64,000 bases of DNA from RPQJ01 sp963698735 (lineage in GTDB: Bacteria > Pseudomonadota > Gammaproteobacteria > Steroidobacterales > Steroidobacteraceae), in NCBI GenBank assembly GCA_963698735.1, contig CAVOSA010000032.1, forward strand, positions 217,604 through 281,603. Reading direction: 5' to 3'. The position numbers were made by a program, and so were the translations under genes. Shown one piece after another: positions 16,685 to 26,323 of this stretch. The notes beneath the pieces were generated by a model that saw only the letters and a program-made list of their open reading frames with translations, did no database searches and was not told where the DNA came from. Within the stretch, counting starts at the first letter, position 1, and each line of letters opens with the position of its first letter.

Positions 16685-18937
16685 ATGCGTAGAGACAGAA
16701 ACAGGCGCGGTTCGGCCAAGGCCCCGCGCGACAATGCGCCGCAACCGCGCAGCCGGGCAGCCGCGCGCGCGCCGCAATCCCCTGAATCCGCCGTGCTGAA
16801 CGTGCTGCGCAAGGCCGCCAGGCCGCTGCGCCTGGACGAAATCACGGAGGAATTCGGTCCCGCGGGAGCTGCCCAGGCTGAGCAGGAACTCGCGCAGCTG
16901 TTGAAGCGCGGTGAGGTCATGCTCAACCGCCGCGGCCAGTACTGCCTGCGCGAGCAGCTCGCCGGCCTCGTCGTGGGCACCGTGCAAGGTGCCCGCAACG
17001 GCGACGGCCAGCTGTTCCCCGACGACGGTTCGGCGCCCATCTACCTGCCGGCGCAGCAGATGCGCGAGATCATGCACGGCGACCGGATCGCGGCGCGCAT
17101 CGAAGCGACGCGCTTCAAGGGCCGCGCGCAGGGCACCATCGTCGAAGTGCTCGAACGCCGCACCAGAGAAGTCGTCGGCCGCCTGAACCTGGAATCGGGC
17201 ATCGCGTACGTGACTCCCGACAACCCGCGGATCCCGCATCGCGTGCTGGTGCCGAGCCAGCAGCTCGGCGACGCCGTGCACGGCCAGATCGTGATGGTCG
17301 AGCTGACCCATCAGCCCTCGCGCACGTCCGGGCCGGTCGGCCGCGTGTCGAGGATTCTCGGCGACCATGGCGCACCCGGCATGGAAACCGAGATCGCGAT
17401 CCACTCGCACAGCCTGCCGTTCGAGTTCCCGGCAGCGGTCGTGGCCGAAGCGGAAGCGTTCGGCGCGCGCATCCCGCAGGACGCCATCGCGGGCCGCGAA
17501 GACCTGCGCGGAATCGAGCTCGTCACCATCGACGGCGAGGACGCGCGCGACTTCGACGATGCCGTCTGGTGCGAGCGCAGGAGCGGCGGCTGGCGCGTGA
17601 TCGTCGCCATCGCGGACGTCGCGCATTACGTGCGGCCCGGCAGTCCGCTCGACGTGGAGGCGCGCGAACGCGGCACGTCGGTGTACTTCCCGAACCGCGT
17701 GCTGCCGATGCTGCCCGAAGCGCTGTCGAACGGCCTGTGCTCGCTTAAGCCGGACGAAGACCGCCTGTGCCTGTGCTGCGAGCTGCGCGTCGCCGACGAC
17801 GGGCGCATCACCCGGTCACGCTTTTTCGAAGGCGTCATGCGTTCCGCTGCGCGGCTCACCTACCGCGACGTGGGCGAATTCCTGGACAAGCCCGCCGCGA
17901 AACACCCGCCGAAGCTCGAGGGCCTGCGCGAGCGGTTGCTGGCCTTGCATGGCGTGTACAAGTCCTTCATCCGCGCGCGGTCCGGCCGCGGCGCGCTCGA
18001 ACTGGACACGCCCGAGCTCAAGCTCAAGTTCGACGAGCAGGGTCGCGTGGCCGCGCTCGTGGAGTATCCGCGCAACGACGCGCACCGCCTCATCGAGGAA
18101 TGCATGGTTGCGGCCAACGTCGCGGCTGCGCGCTTCCTGGACCGTCACAAGGTGCCGACGTTGTACCGCGTGCACGGGCTGCCGGAGATCGACCGGCTGG
18201 AGACGCTGCGGACGTTCATGCGCGAGTTCGGGTTGTGGCTGCCGCCACCCGGGGAAATCACGCCCGAACACCTGCGCGACCTGCTGCAGAAGATCGGCGA
18301 CCGCCCCGACGCGGGCCTCATCTCGACGGCGGTGATCCGTTCGATGCCGCAGGCCGTCTACCAGCCGGGCAACATCGGTCACTTCGGTCTCGCGCTCGAG
18401 CACTACGCGCACTTCACCTCGCCGATCCGCCGTTATCCGGACCTCGTGGTCCATCGCGGCATCCGCCAGGTGCTGCGCGAGGGTGAGCCACAGGACCTCA
18501 TCGAGTGGCACGGGCAGTTCCCTGTGCTGGGCCAGGATTGCTCGTTCCGCGAGCGTCGTGCGGACGAAGCAACGCGCAGCGCCGTGGCCTGGCTCAAGTG
18601 CTACTACATGCAGGACCGCATCGGCGAGGAGTTCGACGGCATCGTCTCCGGCGTCGTCGACTTCGGCCTGTTCGTGCAGCTCGAGGGACTGCAGGTTGAC
18701 GGGCTGCTGCACGTGTCTGCGCTGGGCGCGGATTACTTCGGCCGCGACAGCTCGGGCTTCCGCATGATCGGTCGCAGTTCCGGCAAGGTGTACCGGCTCG
18801 GCGACCGCCTGCGCGTGCGCGTCACGAACGTGTCGCTCGACGACCGTCGCGTGGATTTCGAACTCGCCGGGGAGACGCAGGAGACGCGCCGTCCGGCCGG
18901 GCGCTTCTTGCGCCAGGGCGGCCGGAGGCGTCGCTGA
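16685..18937 (+). CDS. rnr: ribonuclease R
   Basis: 3'-5' exoribonuclease that degrades structured RNA and takes part in quality control by trans-translation. 750 residues. A basic N-terminus (about 1-35) precedes a winged-helix domain, then cold-shock domains from about 95, and the RNB catalytic domain with DARDFDDAVW near residue 285, which supplies the metal-binding Asp residues. A C-terminal S1 domain begins with FDGIVSGVVDFGLFVQL (about 650). AAGGAA precedes the ATG. Its stop overlaps the rlmB start. Confidence 0.96.
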   Translation: MRRDRNRRGSAKAPRDNAPQPRSRAAARAPQSPESAVLNVLRKAARPLRLDEITEEFGPAGAAQAEQELAQLLKRGEVMLNRRGQYCLREQLAGLVVGTVQGARNGDGQLFPDDGSAPIYLPAQQMREIMHGDRIAARIEATRFKGRAQGTIVEVLERRTREVVGRLNLESGIAYVTPDNPRIPHRVLVPSQQLGDAVHGQIVMVELTHQPSRTSGPVGRVSRILGDHGAPGMETEIAIHSHSLPFEFPAAVVAEAEAFGARIPQDAIAGREDLRGIELVTIDGEDARDFDDAVWCERRSGGWRVIVAIADVAHYVRPGSPLDVEARERGTSVYFPNRVLPMLPEALSNGLCSLKPDEDRLCLCCELRVADDGRITRSRFFEGVMRSAARLTYRDVGEFLDKPAAKHPPKLEGLRERLLALHGVYKSFIRARSGRGALELDTPELKLKFDEQGRVAALVEYPRNDAHRLIEECMVAANVAAARFLDRHKVPTLYRVHGLPEIDRLETLRTFMREFGLWLPPPGEITPEHLRDLLQKIGDRPDAGLISTAVIRSMPQAVYQPGNIGHFGLALEHYAHFTSPIRRYPDLVVHRGIRQVLREGEPQDLIEWHGQFPVLGQDCSFRERRADEATRSAVAWLKCYYMQDRIGEEFDGIVSGVVDFGLFVQLEGLQVDGLLHVSALGADYFGRDSSGFRMIGRSSGKVYRLGDRLRVRVTNVSLDDRRVDFELAGETQETRRPAGRFLRQGGRRRR

Positions 18938-19800
18938 TGCCGCGCGGGGGCGATTCGCGCGACGGGCGTCGTGCAGGCGGATCGCAGCGCAGGCCCGCCG
19001 CTTCCGGTGGCCGCTCGCGTGATGCGCACGGCGCGCCCGCTGCGCAGTCCGCTGACAACGTTGCATACGGCATCCATTCGGTGCGCGTGCTGCTGCAGCG
19101 CTCGCCGCAGCGCGTGCGGCAGCTCTGGTTGTCGGCGGAGCGCGAGTCGGCGGCGCGGCTGCAGGAACTGCGCACGCTCGCAGGCAACGCCGGCATCGCA
19201 ATCCAGGATGCCGACGGTCAGCGCCTCGAACGGCTGGCGGGCGGCGAACGCCACCAGGGCGTCGTCGTCGAACTCGTGCCTCGTGCGGGCGACCCCGAGA
19301 CTCAACTCGAAGAGGCGCTCGAGGCGCTCGGCGAGGCGCCGCCGCTGCTGCTGGTGCTCGATGGTGTCACTGATCCCCACAACCTCGGCGCCTGCCTGCG
19401 CAGCGCGGACGCGGCCGGGGTGGCCGCGGTCATCGTGCCGCGCGACCGGGCCGTGGGACTGACGCCTGTCGTGAGGAAGGTTGCGGCCGGGGCGGCCGAG
19501 ACGCTGCCGCTGGTCCAGGTCGTGAACCTGGCCCGGACCCTGCGCGAACTCAAGGAGCGCGGCATCTGGCTCGTCGGCACGTCCGAAGATGCGCCCCGTA
19601 CGCTGTACGAAGTTGACCTCAAGGGCCCCACGGCGCTCGTCCTGGGATCCGAGGGGGAGGGCATGCGTCGCCTCACGCGGGAGGCCTGCGACGAACTGGT
19701 GTCCATCCCGATGGGCGGGGCGGTCGAGAGCCTCAACGTCTCGGTGGCGACGGGGGTCGCGCTCTTCGAGGCCGTTCGCCAGCGCCGGGCTGGCCCCTAG
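18937..19800 (+). CDS. rlmB: 23S rRNA (guanosine-2'-O-)-methyltransferase RlmB
   Basis: SPOUT methyltransferase that modifies G2251 of 23S rRNA. 287 residues, with an extra Arg/Gly/Ser-rich N-terminus (about 1-38) before the substrate-binding domain (YGIHSVRVLLQ). The SpoU motifs are DPHNLGACLRSADAAGV, VLGSEGEGM and IPMGGAVESLNVSVA, which form the AdoMet knot. Overlaps rnr by ATGA, as expected for a coupled pair. Confidence 0.95.
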   Translation: MPRGGDSRDGRRAGGSQRRPAASGGRSRDAHGAPAAQSADNVAYGIHSVRVLLQRSPQRVRQLWLSAERESAARLQELRTLAGNAGIAIQDADGQRLERLAGGERHQGVVVELVPRAGDPETQLEEALEALGEAPPLLLVLDGVTDPHNLGACLRSADAAGVAAVIVPRDRAVGLTPVVRKVAAGAAETLPLVQVVNLARTLRELKERGIWLVGTSEDAPRTLYEVDLKGPTALVLGSEGEGMRRLTREACDELVSIPMGGAVESLNVSVATGVALFEAVRQRRAGP

Positions 19801-19813
19801 CCCCTCCCTCCGC

Positions 19814-19819
19814 TACAAT
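19814..19819 (+). promoter_or_regulatory. -10 box candidate for the rpsF operon
   Basis: TACAAT followed by ACGCG lies 13 bases past the rlmB stop and 110 bases before the rpsF ATG. This leaves a leader of about 100 nt, long enough for S6:S18 feedback control, although I could not confirm that leader motif. Confidence 0.45.
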
Positions 19820-19928
19820 ACGCGGCTCCGTGCCGTCGACAGACGGTCCGGGGGTTGTTTTAACTCCTTGTCGCACCTGCGTTTTCAGTCATTCAGGGCG
19901 ACATCATTCCGCAAGGAGACTTGAGTCG

Positions 19929-20321
19929 ATGCGTCATTATGAAATCGTTTTCCTGGTCCACCCGGATCAGAGCGAGCAGGTCCCGGCCATGGTCGAGCGC
20001 TATCGCGGCATCATCACCGCGGCCGGCGGCGCGATCCACCGTTTCGAGGACTGGGGCCGCCGCCAGCTCGCGTTCCCGATCGCCAAGGTGCACAAGGCGC
20101 ACTACGTCCTCATGAACGTCGAGTGTGACAAAGCCACGCTCGACGAACTGACGGGCAGCTTCCGCTTCAGCGACGCCGTCATCCGCAACATGGTCATCGC
20201 GATGCCGGCGGCCGTGACGGAGCCGTCGCCGATGGCGCGCGCCGAGGAAGAAGGCGCGCCCCGCAGCGACGAAGGCCCCATCGGTACCGGGGACAGCGAA
20301 GAGTCGATCGGCGCGGGCTGA
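19929..20321 (+). CDS. rpsF: 30S ribosomal protein S6
   Basis: 130 residues. MRHYEIVFLVHPDQSEQV is the typical start, and DWGRRQLAFPIAKVHKAHYVL is the core sheet that contacts S18. AAGGAG lies ten bases before the ATG at 19929. The last 30 residues are an acidic, disordered tail of the kind many S6 proteins carry. It begins the rpsF-rpsR-(membrane protein)-rplI operon; priB is absent. Confidence 0.97.
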   Translation: MRHYEIVFLVHPDQSEQVPAMVERYRGIITAAGGAIHRFEDWGRRQLAFPIAKVHKAHYVLMNVECDKATLDELTGSFRFSDAVIRNMVIAMPAAVTEPSPMARAEEEGAPRSDEGPIGTGDSEESIGAG

Positions 20322-20386
20322 GCCCCGCCGTCGCTTCGTCGCACGCTGCTACAGCACAGACCACACACATTACCGGGTGACACCAC

Positions 20387-20611
20387 ATGGCACGTTTTTT
20401 CCGTCGCCGTAAGTTCTGCAAATTCACGGCCGAAGGCGTCGAGCGGATCGACTACAAGGATCTCGCCACGCTGAAGGGCTATATCACCGAGACGGGCAAG
20501 ATCGTCCCGAGCCGCATCACCGGCACGCGGTCGAACTACCAGCGCCAGCTCGCGCTCGCAGTGAAGCGGGCCCGTTTCCTCGCGCTGCTGCCGTACACGG
20601 ACCAGCACTGA
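20387..20611 (+). CDS. rpsR: 30S ribosomal protein S18
   Basis: 74 residues, matching the family in full: MARFFRRRKFCKF, IDYKDLATLKGYI and GKIVPSRITGT, ending with the basic RQLALAVKRAR. Encoded 65 bases after rpsF; the two proteins bind each other on the platform of the 30S subunit. Confidence 0.98.
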   Translation: MARFFRRRKFCKFTAEGVERIDYKDLATLKGYITETGKIVPSRITGTRSNYQRQLALAVKRARFLALLPYTDQH

Positions 20612-20675
20612 GCCAGCGCTCCGTGGGTGATCCTGGCAGCCCTGTCGCAGGGCTGCCTGCGGAGCACGCACCAGC

Positions 20676-21581
20676 ATGAACCGATCGCTGGCCCAGTGGC
20701 TTGCCGGTAATCCGGTCGGGGCCGTCCTCCTGACGGCCCTGCTGGGCTTGCTGCCGCTGCTCGGCGTGGGGATCGCGTTCTTCCTGCCAGGCGCCGTGCC
20801 CGCCCTCATCGTGCTGGTGCGCGGCGTGCGCGCGGGAACGATCGTTGCGGCTGGCGCGAGCCTCCTGCTGGCGGCGGCGATGGTCCTGTTCGGGCGGCCG
20901 ATGGCGGTGGGTTTCGTCTACTCCGCCTGGGTCCTGGGACCGCCGCTGCTGCTGGCGATCCTGCTGCACAGGACTGAATCGCTGTCGCTGTGCCTGCAGG
21001 TCGCGACACTGGTCGGCGCGGCGCTGCTGGTCGTGCTGCACGGCTCGCTCGGCGACCCGCAACAGTTCTGGGCACCTTTCGTGCGCGACCTCGCGCAGGA
21101 AATGAAGACGCGCGGCGTGCCGATGGACCTCGAGAAGGACGGGCTCGCGGACACGCTGGCCCGCACGCTCTGGGGCTGGGTTGCGGTGCTGACGATGCTG
21201 CTGGCGATGTGCGCGCTGTTCCTGGCCCGCTGGTGGCAGTCGCTGCCCGAGCGGGCAGGCAGCTTCGGCGCGGAGTTCCGGCAGATCCGCCTGGGCCGCG
21301 TGCTGGGCATCGCGGCGGCCGTGGTCATCGGCGCTTCGCTGTTCACGGAGCAGGCGCTCGTGGGTGACGTCGGCCGGCTGTTCCTCGGCTCGCTGGTGAT
21401 CGTGGGCCTCGCGGCCACGCACCGCGCGGTGTCGCAGGGCAAGCTGGGCAGGGTCTGGCTGTGGGTGACGTACGCGCTGCTGGTGTTCGTTGCGCCGTTC
21501 GCGGTCGTGGCGCTCGCGGCCTGGGGTTTCGTGGATAACTGGCTGCGTTCGCAGCCGCCAGGGCCAACAGCGGTAGCATGA
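20676..21581 (+). CDS. multi-pass membrane protein between rpsR and rplI (DUF2232-like)
   Basis: 301 residues with about eight hydrophobic segments, including LLTALLGLLPLLGVGIAFF, VLTMLLAMCALFLARWW and LLVFVAPFAVVALAAWGF. No catalytic motif is visible. The position between rpsR and rplI is that of the DUF2232 (YybS-like) proteins of many non-enteric gammaproteobacteria. Function unknown. Confidence 0.75.
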   Translation: MNRSLAQWLAGNPVGAVLLTALLGLLPLLGVGIAFFLPGAVPALIVLVRGVRAGTIVAAGASLLLAAAMVLFGRPMAVGFVYSAWVLGPPLLLAILLHRTESLSLCLQVATLVGAALLVVLHGSLGDPQQFWAPFVRDLAQEMKTRGVPMDLEKDGLADTLARTLWGWVAVLTMLLAMCALFLARWWQSLPERAGSFGAEFRQIRLGRVLGIAAAVVIGASLFTEQALVGDVGRLFLGSLVIVGLAATHRAVSQGKLGRVWLWVTYALLVFVAPFAVVALAAWGFVDNWLRSQPPGPTAVA

Positions 21582-21647
21582 CCGCGCGGCCCGACGACGA
21601 GATGGTTTAGTCAGTCAACAATTTGAAGATCGATCGAGGACATTACG

Positions 21648-22097
21648 ATGGAAGTCATCCTGCTGCAGAAGGTCGCCAACCTCGGCAACATCGGCGACAA
21701 GGTCAAGGTCAAGCCGGGCTACGGCCGCAACTTCCTGTTGCCGTCGGGCAAGGCCGCGCTCGCGACCGCGACCAACCTGAAGAAGTTCGAAGAGCGCCGC
21801 GCCGAGTTCGAAAAGCTCGCGGCCGACTCGCTCACCAGCGCCCAGTCGCGCGCGAAGCAGCTCGAGGGCTTCACGCTCAACCTGCACGCCAAGGCGGGCA
21901 CCGAGGGCAAGCTGTTCGGTTCCGTCGGCACTGCTGACATCTCGGAGGCCCTCACCAAGGCCGGCATCGCGATCGAGCGCAGCGAAGTCCGGCTGCCGGG
22001 CGGCCCGATCCGCCTGATGGGCGAGCACCACGTCAAGGTGCACCTGCACTCCGACGTCGAGATCGACCTGCCGGTCGTGATCACCGCCGAAGACTGA
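21648..22097 (+). CDS. rplI: 50S ribosomal protein L9
   Basis: 149 residues. The N-terminal domain shows MEVILLQKVANLGN and VKPGYGRNFLLPSGKA, joined by the long central helix (about 45-75) to the C-terminal rRNA-binding domain with GKLFGSVGTADI and an ending HSDVEIDLPVVI. Last ribosomal gene of this operon; dnaB follows 34 bases later. Confidence 0.98.
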   Translation: MEVILLQKVANLGNIGDKVKVKPGYGRNFLLPSGKAALATATNLKKFEERRAEFEKLAADSLTSAQSRAKQLEGFTLNLHAKAGTEGKLFGSVGTADISEALTKAGIAIERSEVRLPGGPIRLMGEHHVKVHLHSDVEIDLPVVITAED

Positions 22098-22131
22098 TCC
22101 TCCTCGCCCGAGCGGGGAGCATCCGTCCGTG

Positions 22132-23577
22132 ATGGAGCAGGAAGGCAGCGACAGCGGTTCTGGCTCCGGCGGCAGGGTCCGCCGGAAGCCGCGCCCCTTC
22201 GTCAGCGAGGAGGCGGCAGCCCTGCGCGTGCCGCCGAACTCGCTCGAAGCCGAGCAGGCCGTGCTCGGCGGGCTGCTGCTGGACAACAGCACCTGGGACT
22301 CGATCGCGGACCGCCTGCGCCCTGAAGATTTCTACCGGCGCGACCACCAGCTCATCTTCGAGGCGATTCTCGATCTCTCGCAGAAAAGCGAGCCGAGCGA
22401 CGCTGTCACGCTCGCCGAGCGCCTCGCCAGCAAGGGGCTGGCGGACGAAACCGGCGGCCTGGCCTATCTGGCCGGCCTGGCGCGAGACACTCCGACCGCG
22501 GAGAACATCCGCGCCTACGCCGACATCGTCCGCGAGCGCTCGCTGCTGCGGCAGCTGATCCGGGTGAGCGGCGAGATCGCCGGCAGCGCCTATGAAAATG
22601 AAGGCAAGGCTGCCGCGGAGCTCGTCGACGAAGCGGAGCGCCGCATCTTCCAGATTGCCGAGAAAGGCCGCAGGTCGGGCTCCGGCTTCGTGGCCGTGCG
22701 CGAAGTGCTCGGGGCGACGATCGACCGCCTCGACCTGCTGCACGCCTCGCAGGGGCAGCTGACCGGGCTCAGCACCGGCTACGCCGAACTCGACAAGATG
22801 ACCGCGGGGCTGCAGCCCGGCGACCTCGTCATCGTCGCCGGCCGCCCGTCGATGGGCAAGACGACGCTCGCGCTGAACATCGCCGAGAATGCGGCGATCG
22901 CGGCCAACAAGCCGGTTGCCATCTTCTCGATGGAAATGTCGCGCGAGCAGCTCGCGTTCCGCATGATTTCCTCGCTCGGCCGCGTCGACCAGGGCCACAT
23001 GCGCACCGGCAACTTCGGCGACGAGGACTGGGCGCGCATCAACAGCGCCATCGCACAGATGAAAACCGCGCCGATGTACATCGACGACAGCGGCTCGCTC
23101 ACGCCCACCGAAGTGCGCGCCCGCGCGCGCCGGCTGGCGCGCGACACGGAGAAGCAGGGCGGCCTCGGCCTCATCGTCATCGACTACCTGCAGCTGATGC
23201 AGGTCGCCGGCAACAAGGAAAACCGTGCAACCGAGATCTCCGAGATCTCGCGCTCGCTCAAGGCCCTGGCCAAGGAACTGCGCGTGCCGGTGATCGCCCT
23301 GTCACAGCTCAACCGCGGCGTCGAGCAGCGCCAGGACAAGAAGCCAGTGATGTCGGATCTGCGTGAAAGCGGCGCGATCGAGCAGGACGCGGACCTGATC
23401 ATGATGATCTACCGCGAGGAAGTGTACGAACCCGACACGCCGCGCAAGGGCATCGCGGACATCATCATTACCAAGCAGCGCAACGGTCCCACGGGCGAAG
23501 TGCACCTGACGTTCCTCGGCAAGTACACCCGCTTCGAGAACCTCGCGCACGGCAACTACGGCGATTACGGCGGCTGA
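22132..23577 (+). CDS. dnaB: replicative DNA helicase DnaB
   Basis: Hexameric 5'-3' helicase at the replication fork. About 481 residues. The N-terminal collar domain (PPNSLEAEQAVLGGLL) is followed by a linker and the RecA-like motor with Walker A GRPSMGKTTLALN near residue 235, Walker B VIDYLQLM and the DLRESGAIEQDAD switch. No intein is present. The ATG at 22132 is preferred over the adjacent in-frame GTG. The first 20 residues are Gly/Ser-rich and basic. Confidence 0.97.
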   Translation: MEQEGSDSGSGSGGRVRRKPRPFVSEEAAALRVPPNSLEAEQAVLGGLLLDNSTWDSIADRLRPEDFYRRDHQLIFEAILDLSQKSEPSDAVTLAERLASKGLADETGGLAYLAGLARDTPTAENIRAYADIVRERSLLRQLIRVSGEIAGSAYENEGKAAAELVDEAERRIFQIAEKGRRSGSGFVAVREVLGATIDRLDLLHASQGQLTGLSTGYAELDKMTAGLQPGDLVIVAGRPSMGKTTLALNIAENAAIAANKPVAIFSMEMSREQLAFRMISSLGRVDQGHMRTGNFGDEDWARINSAIAQMKTAPMYIDDSGSLTPTEVRARARRLARDTEKQGGLGLIVIDYLQLMQVAGNKENRATEISEISRSLKALAKELRVPVIALSQLNRGVEQRQDKKPVMSDLRESGAIEQDADLIMMIYREEVYEPDTPRKGIADIIITKQRNGPTGEVHLTFLGKYTRFENLAHGNYGDYGG

Positions 23578-23590
23578 GGCGCGGCTTCCG

Positions 23591-24673
23591 GTGCAGAGCC
23601 AGAGCCCGATACGCGCGGTCATTGACACGGCAGCGCTGCGCCACAACCTCCGCCAGGTCCGCCGTGCCGCGCCCGACAGCCGCGTGATGGCCGTGATCAA
23701 GGCGAATGCGTATGGCCACGGCCTGGTTCCGGCCGCAAGGGCGTTCGCCGATGCAGACGGCTTCGCCGTCGCGCGCCTCGGCGAGGGCCTGGCGCTGCGG
23801 GCCGCGGGCCTCACCAACCGCATCCTGCTGCTCGAAGGCGTATTCAGTGCGGAGCAGCTCGCCGTGGCCGCGCAGGCGCAGTTCGAATTGATGGTGCACA
23901 GCTTCGAGCAGCTCGAGTTGCTGGAGGCGCTGGGCGGCGAGACCCGGCTCATCGCGTGGATCAAGGTCGATTCCGGCATGAATCGCCTTGGGTTCCGGCT
24001 GGAGGAATTCGGCGCGGCCTATGATCGCCTGCGCCGCAATTCGCACGTGCAGGCCGAGCCGATGCTCGTCACGCACCTTGCGTCCGCGGATGACCGGAGC
24101 GATCCAAAGACGCGCCAGCAGCTGGAAGCTTTCGCGACCGCGACCTCCGGTGTGGCCGGCGCGCGCAGCATTGCCAACAGCGCCGGCGTGCTGGCCTGGC
24201 CCGCAGCCCGCGCCGACTGGGTACGACCCGGCCTGATGCTCTATGGCGTTTCGCCGTTTGCGAGCGACACCGGCACCGCGCTTGGCTTGCGGCCGGCGAT
24301 GACGCTGTGCACCGAAGTGATCGCCGTGAAGAACGTGCGCGCGGGCGAGACCGTCGGCTACGGCGGGTCCTGGACCGCGCCGCGCGAGACGCGCATGGCC
24401 GTCGTGGCGGCCGGCTATGGCGATGGTTATCCGCGCAATACGGCCTCGGGTGCGCCGGTGCTGGTCGGCGGCCGCCGCGCGCCGCTGATCGGCCGCGTGT
24501 CGATGGACATGATCACCGTGGATGTGACCGACCTGCCGGCCGTCGGAGTCGGCGATCCGGTGGTGCTCTGGGGTAATGAAGTGCCGGTCGAGGAGATTGC
24601 CGCGCACGCAGGGGCGATCCCCTGGGACCTGCTCTGCAGCGTCAGCCAGCGCGTCCAGCTCGAGGTGGGTTGA
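23591..24673 (+). CDS. alr: alanine racemase
   Basis: PLP enzyme that makes D-alanine for peptidoglycan. 360 residues with a GTG start 13 bases after dnaB, the usual neighbour. The PLP lysine is in VIKANAYGHG (about residue 37). The second catalytic residue, Tyr, is in VGYGGSWTA near 256. AGYGDGYPR and GRVSMDMITVDVTD complete the C-terminal beta domain. Confidence 0.96.
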   Translation: MQSQSPIRAVIDTAALRHNLRQVRRAAPDSRVMAVIKANAYGHGLVPAARAFADADGFAVARLGEGLALRAAGLTNRILLLEGVFSAEQLAVAAQAQFELMVHSFEQLELLEALGGETRLIAWIKVDSGMNRLGFRLEEFGAAYDRLRRNSHVQAEPMLVTHLASADDRSDPKTRQQLEAFATATSGVAGARSIANSAGVLAWPAARADWVRPGLMLYGVSPFASDTGTALGLRPAMTLCTEVIAVKNVRAGETVGYGGSWTAPRETRMAVVAAGYGDGYPRNTASGAPVLVGGRRAPLIGRVSMDMITVDVTDLPAVGVGDPVVLWGNEVPVEEIAAHAGAIPWDLLCSVSQRVQLEVG

Positions 24674-24715
24674 CGAGCCCTTGCCCGCGCGGACTTCACC
24701 CCGCCTGTCGGCCGG

Positions 24716-24739
24716 CCTCTCCCGCTGACGCGGGAGAGG
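24716..24739. repeat. CCTCTCCCGC palindrome between alr and the FHA gene
   Basis: Perfect 10-bp arms CCTCTCCCGC and GCGGGAGAGG with loop TGAC, between two converging genes. It may terminate transcription from both sides. Confidence 0.8.
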
Positions 24740-24747
24740 TGACAAGG

Positions 24748-25473
24748 TCAGTTCTCGAAGAACCCCATCTTGACGCCCGCGAGTTGCACGACGTCGTTGT
24801 CGTGCAGCCGGTGCGCCTGCGGGCCGATCGCGGTGCCGTTGACGAGCGGGAAGTCGTCGTCCTTGCCGCTCTCGACGTGGACGATGTAGAAGCCGTCGGC
24901 GCGCCGCGTGATCGCTGCGACCTGGATGCCCGGGCGGCCGAGCGTAGTGAGCGTCTTCACCAGTTCGAGTTCGCGGCCGGCGAACTGGCCGGAAAGCACC
25001 TGCAGCCTGGCCCGTGGCAGCACGCCATTCGGGAAGGAATGCGAGGCTGCACCGCCGCCAGTCGCCGCTGCCGGGGCCATCGCCTGCACCGCAGCCGCCG
25101 CTTTCGGCGCACCCGCCATCAGCGTCGCGGCGTCGCGCGGGCTGATAATCATCGTCTTCTGGAACTCGTCCTCGGGCTCTTCCGCTTCACTGTCGACGAA
25201 CCGCAGCGCGTGGTGACCCACGGTGAGCACGTCGCCGTGCTGCAGCGCGTGCTTCTTGATGATCTTGCCGTTGACGTACGTGCCGTTGGTGCTGTTGAGG
25301 TCTTCGAGGAACGAGTCGTTCAGGATGTTGATCACGAGCGCGTGATGACCCGACACCGCCGGGTTGTCGATGCGGATGTCGTTGTCAGGGAGGCGCCCGA
25401 TCGTGTAGCGCTCCTTGCTCATGTTGTATTCGGCGAGCACTTGCCCGTCGAGATGCAATACCAGCCTGGCCAT
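24748..25473 (-). CDS. protein with two FHA domains
   Basis: Cytoplasmic phosphothreonine-binding adaptor, 241 residues. The first FHA domain (about 15-92) has the full signature: YTIGRLPDNDIRID, SGHHALV and LEDLNSTNGTYVNG. A linker rich in Ala, Pro and Gly contains a possible phospho-acceptor segment, DEFQKTMIISP. The second FHA domain (about 158-238) is weaker: LGRPGIQVAAITRR and VNGTAIGPQ. It is the last gene of a minus-strand kinase, phosphatase and FHA group and probably reads phosphorylation made by that kinase. Confidence 0.9.
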   Translation of the reverse strand: MARLVLHLDGQVLAEYNMSKERYTIGRLPDNDIRIDNPAVSGHHALVINILNDSFLEDLNSTNGTYVNGKIIKKHALQHGDVLTVGHHALRFVDSEAEEPEDEFQKTMIISPRDAATLMAGAPKAAAAVQAMAPAAATGGGAASHSFPNGVLPRARLQVLSGQFAGRELELVKTLTTLGRPGIQVAAITRRADGFYIVHVESGKDDDFPLVNGTAIGPQAHRLHDNDVVQLAGVKMGFFEN

Positions 25474-25491
25474 GGGTAAACCTATGCTCCC

Positions 25492-26316
25492 TTAACCGAA
25501 CAAACGTCGCAGCCGGTCGACGACCCCGCGCTGTGCCGGGAACGCGTCGAGCACCCGGACCAGCACTACCGAGACGTTGTCCCGGCCCCCATTGTCGTTG
25601 CTGAGCAGCACCAGCTGCTTGGCAAGGGTCTCAAGATTAGCACCAAAGGTGTTGATCGTTAACTGAATGTCGTCGTCCTCGACCATGTCGGACAGGCCGT
25701 CCGAGCAAAGCAGGTAGAGGTCGTCCTTGTCCGCCGGGATTTCGCGGATCTCGACGTCGACGGTCGGCTCCACGCCCAGTGCACGCGTCACATAATTCTT
25801 CGACGAGGCACGCTGCGCCTCCTCAGGAGTGTAGAACCCCCGGGCGACGAGTTCCTGCAGCAGCGAATGGTCCTGGGTGACCTGCTCGAGCTTGCCGTCC
25901 CGGCACCGGTACATGCGCGAATCGCCGACGTGCGCGATCGTGAGCTTGTCGTCATAGAACAGCCCGGCGACGACGGTCGTGCCCATGCCCTCGCAGTTCG
26001 ACTGCGTCTTCGCCGTCTGGTAGATCACCTTGTTCGCGCGCTGGATGGCGTCACGCAACAGGATGCCGGACCGGCTGAGTCCGCTGGCTTCGTCGCGCTG
26101 CGAGAGGTCCTCGCGATCCACGCCCTCCTTGATCAGCGTCAGGCAGGTGCGTACCGCAATGCCGCTGGCCACTTCGCCGGCTTTGTAGCCGCCCATGCCG
26201 TCGGCAAGCACGACCAGCCCGATGTCACCGTCGGTGCCGATCGTGTCCTCGTTGTGCTCGCGTACCTGGCCGGTGTCGGTTGCGCCGACGCAGCGGAATT
26301 TTCCCTTCAGGCGCAT
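25492..26316 (-). CDS. PP2C-family Ser/Thr protein phosphatase
   Basis: Metal-dependent phosphatase, 274 residues. The PP2C motifs are complete: TDTGQVREHNED, LADGMGGYKAGEVAS, AHVGDSRMYR, LCSDGLSDMV and GGRDNVSVVLVRV, giving the Asp residues that bind Mn or Mg. No membrane segment. It lies seven bases after the kinase gene and is expected to reverse that kinase. Confidence 0.94.
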   Translation of the reverse strand: MRLKGKFRCVGATDTGQVREHNEDTIGTDGDIGLVVLADGMGGYKAGEVASGIAVRTCLTLIKEGVDREDLSQRDEASGLSRSGILLRDAIQRANKVIYQTAKTQSNCEGMGTTVVAGLFYDDKLTIAHVGDSRMYRCRDGKLEQVTQDHSLLQELVARGFYTPEEAQRASSKNYVTRALGVEPTVDVEIREIPADKDDLYLLCSDGLSDMVEDDDIQLTINTFGANLETLAKQLVLLSNDNGGRDNVSVVLVRVLDAFPAQRGVVDRLRRLFG

Positions 26317-26323
26317 CGCGAGC

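Noticed and set aside
19820..19928. S6:S18 leader RNA upstream of rpsF
   Set aside because: The leader length and position would suit it, but I could not pick out the conserved CCG-containing fold with confidence.
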